Below, one piece after another: positions 26,696-31,290 of a DNA stretch of 31,290 nucleotides. Position 1 is the first letter of the stretch; every line of letters starts with the position of its first letter. Both the position numbers and the translations under genes were made by a program. The notes below the pieces were generated by a model. That model did not search any database. It saw only the letters and a program-made list of their open reading frames with translations, and was not told the origin of the DNA. Source of the stretch: a virus; the IMG/VR virus record IMGVR_UViG_3300037862_000091, positions 1 through 31,290 of that record. One strand, 5' to 3'.

Positions 26696-27715
26696 CTAGT
26701 ACAAGTAGCCGTACCGCTGCAACAGCTCAACAAGCCGTTCACGGTTATCGCCAGCCATGCGCACGATTTGCTCAGGCATCAGGCGCAAGCTCGTTGTCCG
26801 TCGGTAGCGGCCCTGACGGGTTGCCTCAGCGCCCGCCCGCGTCTCCGCACGACCAAACGCACCACGAACCGTCGTGCCCTCACCGGTCGCAAACACGGTC
26901 AACGGTGACCCGTCAGGGCGCACACCGATTTGCACCGGCTGCAACCGCCGCACAGGAACACCGGCAGGTTTCGAACCGAAATAGCCGCGTCGAGCGTTCA
27001 CAACTTTTGACGGATCGGCCCCGTTACGGATTGCGTCAGCGCCCGCATTGGTAAACACACGGTTTTGCTCACCCGGCGACAACGACTCGAAATAGGCACC
27101 AGAGTTGCTGAACATGCCCTCCGGTGTTGCCCCGTCCGATTGCACAGGAAAGGAGGTACACCGGCAGCGGGGGTGCCTCAAAAATGGTGTGCGGTAATCC
27201 TCTTTGCCGGCCAAAATTGCGCACCGTGAACAGGCACCAGCGGACACAACACGCACATAAGAGGTGAACCCCTTAGCGGTTGCCAACGTCATATCGGCTT
27301 GCCGCCCCATGTCCTGCACCGCCGCACCCACCAGCACCGCCAGCGACATTGCGCCACGTAAAAACGCATCCCCGGAACGCACACCCTGAGAAATCAAACC
27401 CTTAGTAGTTGCCACCGCGCCAAACGCTTCCGCCGTCACATCTCGGCCCGCCAACGTGACCCCACCAAACGACTCAACAGCCAAATCCACGCCCGGAAAA
27501 CGTGTCGGCGTTATCCGCTCAACACCCTGCATGAACGTGGCCGTTTGCCGTGCCGCCTCAACCTGCCCAAACGTCACCACACGCCCAATAGCGGGGCCAA
27601 TAGTGTTCCAGGAAGCATCCAGTTCCACGATGTCCATTCGCCGCCACAGGGCCAACGAGTCGCGCGTAACACGGTCAGCAAGCGCCGCCCGCGCCGCCCG
27701 GTGTTGATCGGCCAC
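26696..27715 (-). CDS. MuF-like minor head protein
   Basis: The protein is about 339 residues if it begins at the GTG at 27715, read MADQHRAARAALADRVTRDS. Helices in the first half (RDSLALWRRMDIVELDAS, FGQVEAARQTATFMQGVERI) are followed by the conserved MuF region. That region has the Cys/His cluster CSRCAIL, then FLRHPRCRCTSFPV, which defines phage Mu gpF-like head morphogenesis proteins. A few copies sit inside the capsid and may be injected. An alternative ATG at 27751 would overlap the portal gene by 32 nt. I chose the GTG because related proteins begin with the same QHRA-like helix. It follows portal directly, as usual. Confidence 0.85.
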   Translation of the reverse strand: MADQHRAARAALADRVTRDSLALWRRMDIVELDASWNTIGPAIGRVVTFGQVEAARQTATFMQGVERITPTRFPGVDLAVESFGGVTLAGRDVTAEAFGAVATTKGLISQGVRSGDAFLRGAMSLAVLVGAAVQDMGRQADMTLATAKGFTSYVRVVSAGACSRCAILAGKEDYRTPFLRHPRCRCTSFPVQSDGATPEGMFSNSGAYFESLSPGEQNRVFTNAGADAIRNGADPSKVVNARRGYFGSKPAGVPVRRLQPVQIGVRPDGSPLTVFATGEGTTVRGAFGRAETRAGAEATRQGRYRRTTSLRLMPEQIVRMAGDNRERLVELLQRYGYLY

Positions 27716-27719
27716 CTGT

Positions 27720-29162
27720 TTAGGTTGCAACCTCAACACCGTCCACGGCATCCTGCACGGCAAAGTCCATCAGCACGCGATCCTCACGTTCTTTCATATC
27801 CAGAACGCGTGAAATTTCCGACGGACTCAACCCGTACTGCTCCATGATGTATTCCAGCGGGAACCCAATGCCACGCAGCTTTGTCAGCGCGTCCGCAAGT
27901 TGAGCATCCGACCGAATTTCAGGGTCAGCCCATTTAATAGTCGAAAGGCCAGTCAGACGGGCTAGGCCGGAGTCTCCACGCGCCAACGCAATCAGCCGGT
28001 ACACCTCACGAATCGGCGGAGTTGCAAACGTTTGGAACTCCAACGTCTTTTTGACCAAACCAATCTCGGACGCCTTCAACCCCTCACCGTTCACGTTCGA
28101 CATTCCCGAACGGGTCACGAGGTAGGTGGGTGGGGTGCGAGTTTGAGCAGCAATATGACCCACGGCAACCTCAATGGTTTCCGTGAACACGTCAAGTTTC
28201 GCGGCCTCCCACGAATCAATGCGCGCGTCCCCACCGCTCATGTACAACAAACGCTTCTCGGCTAGGTCTTTCAAATCAACGGGACGCTCACTCACCCGTT
28301 TGCCGTCAACGTCCAACACCGGAACCATTGGCGGGGATGCACCCAACACGACGCGGGCAGGCATGGACGCGAAGTCGGCGGAAAGGAACAGGTACGCCCA
28401 CAACAGGTTGATTGCATCCTGCATAGGCATGACACCCTGGATCTCGGAAACCGGGTCACCGCCCAGCAAAGGCCGGTTCGGAATCTCCACAACCGGCACA
28501 GCGCCGATTGGGTTTCGGATCGGCCACGGCTCCCCCGGAACCTCACGCACAGTCCAACCGCCCTCATTGGCGAACCGCACCTTTGCCTGTTCAGCCTGAG
28601 ACAAGCGTTCATCGTGCGGCAGTGAGCGTGCCCGCTCATACTTGTAAACCTCATCAGGGCTGTACAAGGTCGCGTATTCGTGTGTTTCGTCAACCCACGT
28701 TTTCAACGCCGCCTTGCGAACCATCGGGTTCTCAAAGTCGTACTCAATTTCCACACTCGACGGGTGCTCCCACGTCAAACGCGGTTCACCATCAGCGCCG
28801 CCCCACACGATCACAAACGAACGGCCAGTCGTCAGCGAGGTAACAAACCCCTGAGACGACTGCATTTCCATTTCGTTCCGCAACCACGACTCCCACAACA
28901 ATTTCGCCGCAGCAGCATTGTCATCACCAAAACGCAAACCGGTGTGGTTGATCCGCTCCGCCTCAGCATCCACAACAGGACGCGTCCAGTTGTCAGAAAA
29001 GCCGGAGTAGCGGGCAGCATTCGCGGCCTGCCATTCCTTCGTAGCAAACGACAACGGCTGCTTGCCCTGGTAATAATCCTCACGCTTTTCAATAATGGGA
29101 CGACGCCCGTTCAAGCGTGCATACATCCGATTCACCAACCGCAGGGCTTCGGTCGAGTCCAT
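27720..29162 (-). CDS. Portal protein
   Basis: This 480-residue protein starts MDSTEALRLVNRMYARLNGR. The SPP1 gp6-like family is seen in IIEKREDYYQGKQPLSFAT, then NWTRPVVDAEAERINHTGLRF, the central PLLGGDPVSEIQGVMPMQDAINLLWAYLF, SWEAAKLDVFTETIEVAVGHI and TPPTYLVTRSGMSNVNGEGLKASEIGL. It forms the dodecameric ring through which DNA is packaged and ejected. A run of six Gs lies five bases before the ATG. It follows the large terminase by 17 nt and precedes the MuF-like gene. Confidence 0.93.
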   Translation of the reverse strand: MDSTEALRLVNRMYARLNGRRPIIEKREDYYQGKQPLSFATKEWQAANAARYSGFSDNWTRPVVDAEAERINHTGLRFGDDNAAAAKLLWESWLRNEMEMQSSQGFVTSLTTGRSFVIVWGGADGEPRLTWEHPSSVEIEYDFENPMVRKAALKTWVDETHEYATLYSPDEVYKYERARSLPHDERLSQAEQAKVRFANEGGWTVREVPGEPWPIRNPIGAVPVVEIPNRPLLGGDPVSEIQGVMPMQDAINLLWAYLFLSADFASMPARVVLGASPPMVPVLDVDGKRVSERPVDLKDLAEKRLLYMSGGDARIDSWEAAKLDVFTETIEVAVGHIAAQTRTPPTYLVTRSGMSNVNGEGLKASEIGLVKKTLEFQTFATPPIREVYRLIALARGDSGLARLTGLSTIKWADPEIRSDAQLADALTKLRGIGFPLEYIMEQYGLSPSEISRVLDMKEREDRVLMDFAVQDAVDGVEVAT

Positions 29163-29179
29163 AACAGCCCCCCTACGGG

Positions 29180-30772
29180 TTAGTAGTACACAAAGTTAGA
29201 TTCGGTTTCGACAAATTCGCCAGCCGACAACGCATCCAATGTCGCCTCATGCGCTAACGCTGACGACATTGCCTGATCAATTTTTTGGTGCTCCGACGGT
29301 TTGCCGAGAATATATTTATCGCCAGGCCGGGCACGCATCACCGCATTGTTGACATGCAGTGAGGTCACCTTGTCGCCGTCGTGCGAAAAGTTAGATTCGC
29401 GATTGGTAACGTCAGTTTTCAGACGCTCCAACGCGGGATACATGCGGCCCACCTGATTAGTCGGCCATTTCAAATACTTCTTGACCCCATACTTTTCACC
29501 CAGCATGTCAATTTCGGTTTCCCAAAATTGGGGGTCGAGGTAAAAACGGATCACGTTGTAATGCGTTTCGATGAAATCAAAAGCGGCCAACACTTCACTG
29601 CGCGGAATACGCCCGCCCCAATCAACCGGATTCCACACGGTAGGCCGGTCATCATCACCAACCCGATAGGTGGGCGTGAATTGGTATTGGCCGACAGTTT
29701 CCAACCGAATACCCGTCCAGTCGTTATTGTCCGACCCGTCAAACCCACCACACACCATTGCGCGCGAATCAACGTCAACGGGGTTTGCCCGCGAATCCCA
29801 ATCGTTAAGTTGGAACCAAGTGCCCGTACCGGCAACAACTCGGTTGCCAAAGAAGCGTTCCGCATCCGCAGGGTCTTTCAACATCAGTTCCGCAGCCTCA
29901 GCCTCAATCGCATCCGCCGACACCCACGGTGCGCCCTCATAGTTGAAGGCAATGATTTTGCGCCGTTGCCGCTTATCCCGAAAAGACAAGTTCGCGGGCG
30001 GTTGCCGGAAATCTTTGTACACGTCCAACGCGGGACTCTCAAAAGTTTGCTGAGCAACCGAATCCTGCGCCGGATCCCACGCGTTCGTTGTTTCAATCGA
30101 CCGGCCACCCATACCGGCAAGACCGCGGCGTTGAGTAGCAGACAGTTTGTAGCCACCGTTCGCCTTCACCCACAGGCCCGTTTCATCCTGCACGGCAAAC
30201 GTGATCCGCTGCCCAAGTCGAGAGTTTGCTTTGGAGGTCACCGCGTCAATGCGGCCACCGCGCGGCAACCGAATGAACTCTTCACCCGTCCGCGGGATGA
30301 TCTCGGCAAGCGGCCCCAACTCAATCATGGGACGCAAAGCGTCATACGTGTTGTCTGTCTGATCCTCAGACGTTGCCGTGATTTGAATTAGCGGAGTCGC
30401 CCACGCGCGGCCCATCGGCTCACCCGCCCGATACTCATGCGTGAACCCGCACCCGCACCCAACATTGCGACAATCAAACAATTCACCGCCCAACGCCCAC
30501 CCGTCGAACAACACCGGGCCAACACCCTCAGCACACACAAACGCCGACACAAAAGGACTCTTGCCCCACTTTTGCGCCCGCACCAGTTGAGACCGGCGAA
30601 ACGTAAACGCCGACGACTTATCGCCCAACTGCGCCGACGCCTTCACCCGGTAATGCTCAACCATAAACTTCGCCTGCTCACTACCCAACAGGAAAGGCAA
30701 CCCGCGCGAATCCCCATCAGGGATCATGCAATGCGCCTGAACCCAACGGGGCACAACACGCAACACGCTCAC
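29180..30772 (-). CDS. terL: Terminase large subunit
   Basis: This 530-residue protein starts with GTG in a GTGA overlap with the small subunit. The ATPase domain has a Walker A-like loop (RRSQLVRAQKWGKSPF, around residues 59-74) and a Walker B with catalytic Glu (FAVQDE, residues 192-197). The nuclease domain has its metal-binding Asp residues in GGFDGSDNNDWTG (D345) and FYLDPQFWETE (D413). It cuts phage DNA and pumps it into the head. A Cys-rich insertion (CRNVGCGCGFTHEYRAG, 101-117) between the Walker motifs may bind metal and is not part of the basic fold. Together with the small subunit and nearby HNH protein it forms the packaging module. Confidence 0.95.
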   Translation of the reverse strand: MSVLRVVPRWVQAHCMIPDGDSRGLPFLLGSEQAKFMVEHYRVKASAQLGDKSSAFTFRRSQLVRAQKWGKSPFVSAFVCAEGVGPVLFDGWALGGELFDCRNVGCGCGFTHEYRAGEPMGRAWATPLIQITATSEDQTDNTYDALRPMIELGPLAEIIPRTGEEFIRLPRGGRIDAVTSKANSRLGQRITFAVQDETGLWVKANGGYKLSATQRRGLAGMGGRSIETTNAWDPAQDSVAQQTFESPALDVYKDFRQPPANLSFRDKRQRRKIIAFNYEGAPWVSADAIEAEAAELMLKDPADAERFFGNRVVAGTGTWFQLNDWDSRANPVDVDSRAMVCGGFDGSDNNDWTGIRLETVGQYQFTPTYRVGDDDRPTVWNPVDWGGRIPRSEVLAAFDFIETHYNVIRFYLDPQFWETEIDMLGEKYGVKKYLKWPTNQVGRMYPALERLKTDVTNRESNFSHDGDKVTSLHVNNAVMRARPGDKYILGKPSEHQKIDQAMSSALAHEATLDALSAGEFVETESNFVYY

Positions 30773-31221
30773 CCCTGAGCATCCAAAACATCATCCAAAG
30801 CAGTACGCGGCACAGCCACAGGCCGACCACGTTTCGCCGCCACCTCATCCTCAGCAAACTTCCACCGCAAAGAATGCATCCCCGGCAAGCTCAAACCCAG
30901 CTCACCCTCCATACGCAGCACAGCCGTCTTCAAACCCGCCGACGCCTCACGCTCCGTGGACTCCACAAACGCGCGAACATACGCCGCCAACTGACGCCCC
31001 ATACCGAGACGCGCCCACATGACCGCCTGCGGCTTGCACCACAGCTCAGCCCAATACACCGACTCAACATCATCCGCACCACTCAACGGCCACAACGGAA
31101 CCGGCCCGTCAAACCCGCCCAACGGCAAAGTCGTCCACCCCGCATCGCCCACACGATCACGCCGCAAAGCAGACGGATCAGGCGCAGGGCCACTACTAGA
31201 ACGAGCACCACCACTAGGCAT
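30769..31221 (-). CDS. terS: Terminase small subunit
   Basis: This 150-residue protein starts MPSGGARSSSGPAPDPSALR. The opening 'GGARxxSGPAPDPxALRRDR' and the 'LPLGGFDGPVPLWPL' segment are the signature of P27-type small terminases of actinophages. Helices follow (ESVYWAELWCKPQAVMWARL, LAAYVRAFVESTEREASAGL) and then the LGLSLPGMHSLRWKFAED segment that ends the family. It binds the packaging site and stimulates the large subunit. The ATG at 31221 is preferred over the GTG at 31233 because GGGGG lies five bases upstream and related proteins start this way. Confidence 0.9.
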   Translation of the reverse strand: MPSGGARSSSGPAPDPSALRRDRVGDAGWTTLPLGGFDGPVPLWPLSGADDVESVYWAELWCKPQAVMWARLGMGRQLAAYVRAFVESTEREASAGLKTAVLRMEGELGLSLPGMHSLRWKFAEDEVAAKRGRPVAVPRTALDDVLDAQG

Positions 31222-31290
31222 AACAACCCCCACCCGACATTGCGCCGAGCATCAAAAGAAAGAACGGATTACCCGCCCATGAACACTTCG
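31164..31290. repeat. Terminal direct repeat, right copy (circular assembly overlap)
   Basis: This segment is identical to bases 1-127. It carries the start of the small terminase gene and the leader upstream of it. It supports a complete circular or circularly permuted assembly of about 31,163 unique bases. Confidence 0.95.

Noticed and set aside
1-31290. Biological terminal repeat of 127 bp
   Set aside because: A perfect overlap of exactly 127 bases with an interrupted terminase gene at the ends is better explained by circular assembly than by direct terminal repeats.
1-31290. CRISPR arrays, insertion sequences or rRNA
   Set aside because: No regularly spaced repeats with unique spacers, no transposase and no rRNA-like sequence were seen.

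Overview
The window is a complete, circularly assembled genome of a small temperate siphovirus. The first and last 127 bases are identical, so the unique unit is about 31,163 bp. The organism is most likely an actinobacteriophage. The structural proteins, the replication and recombination proteins and the terminase look like those of phages of Microbacterium, Streptomyces, Mycobacterium and related hosts. The GC content is moderately high. Several genes appear to be read from leaderless mRNAs (a TANNNT box exactly 6 nt before the ATG), which is common in Actinobacteria. The attachment site matches the 3' half of a tRNA-Asn(GTT).

Almost everything is transcribed leftwards (minus strand). Reading in that direction from the right end: small and large terminase, portal, MuF-like protein, scaffold, major capsid, four head-tail connector proteins, a small linker protein, major tail protein, tail assembly chaperones G and GT (joined by a -1 frameshift on A7), tape measure, a fibronectin-type tail protein, tail hub, and a collar-domain fibre. 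Next come a highly structured 200-nt intergenic RNA region and a lysis cassette: an M23 endopeptidase with a proline-rich linker and C-terminal membrane anchor, two small holin-like membrane proteins, and a 25-residue Cys protein.

The switch region (about 11.08-12.70 kb) holds a leftward Cro-like gene diverging from a rightward repressor and integrase. The attP core lies inside the repressor coding sequence. In attP the reading frame passes the core with a TAC codon. Recombination with a tRNA-Asn(GTT) gene would replace it with TAA, giving a 90-residue prophage repressor instead of the 121-residue viral form. This is the layout of an integration-dependent immunity switch, as in the mycobacteriophages BPs, Brujita and Charlie, and is the most interesting system in the window.

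Left of the switch is a leftward early operon: two tiny membrane proteins, a winged-helix protein, a zinc ribbon, a Holliday-junction-resolvase-like nuclease, a RecE-like exonuclease and partner, and a C5-cytosine methyltransferase with a long overprinted reading frame. It continues with an HNH protein, a replication initiator carrying five 11-bp-spaced iterons (a lambda-like origin candidate), a helicase-loader-like protein, an SSB, several small unknown proteins, a metallophosphoesterase and, next to the cos/terminase region, an HNH endonuclease. A short rightward operon (an unknown 75-aa protein plus a ribbon-helix-helix protein) interrupts this stretch and has its own near-consensus promoter with an overlapping palindromic operator. 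Most leftward genes overlap by 4 nt (ATGA or GTGA), pointing to translational coupling.
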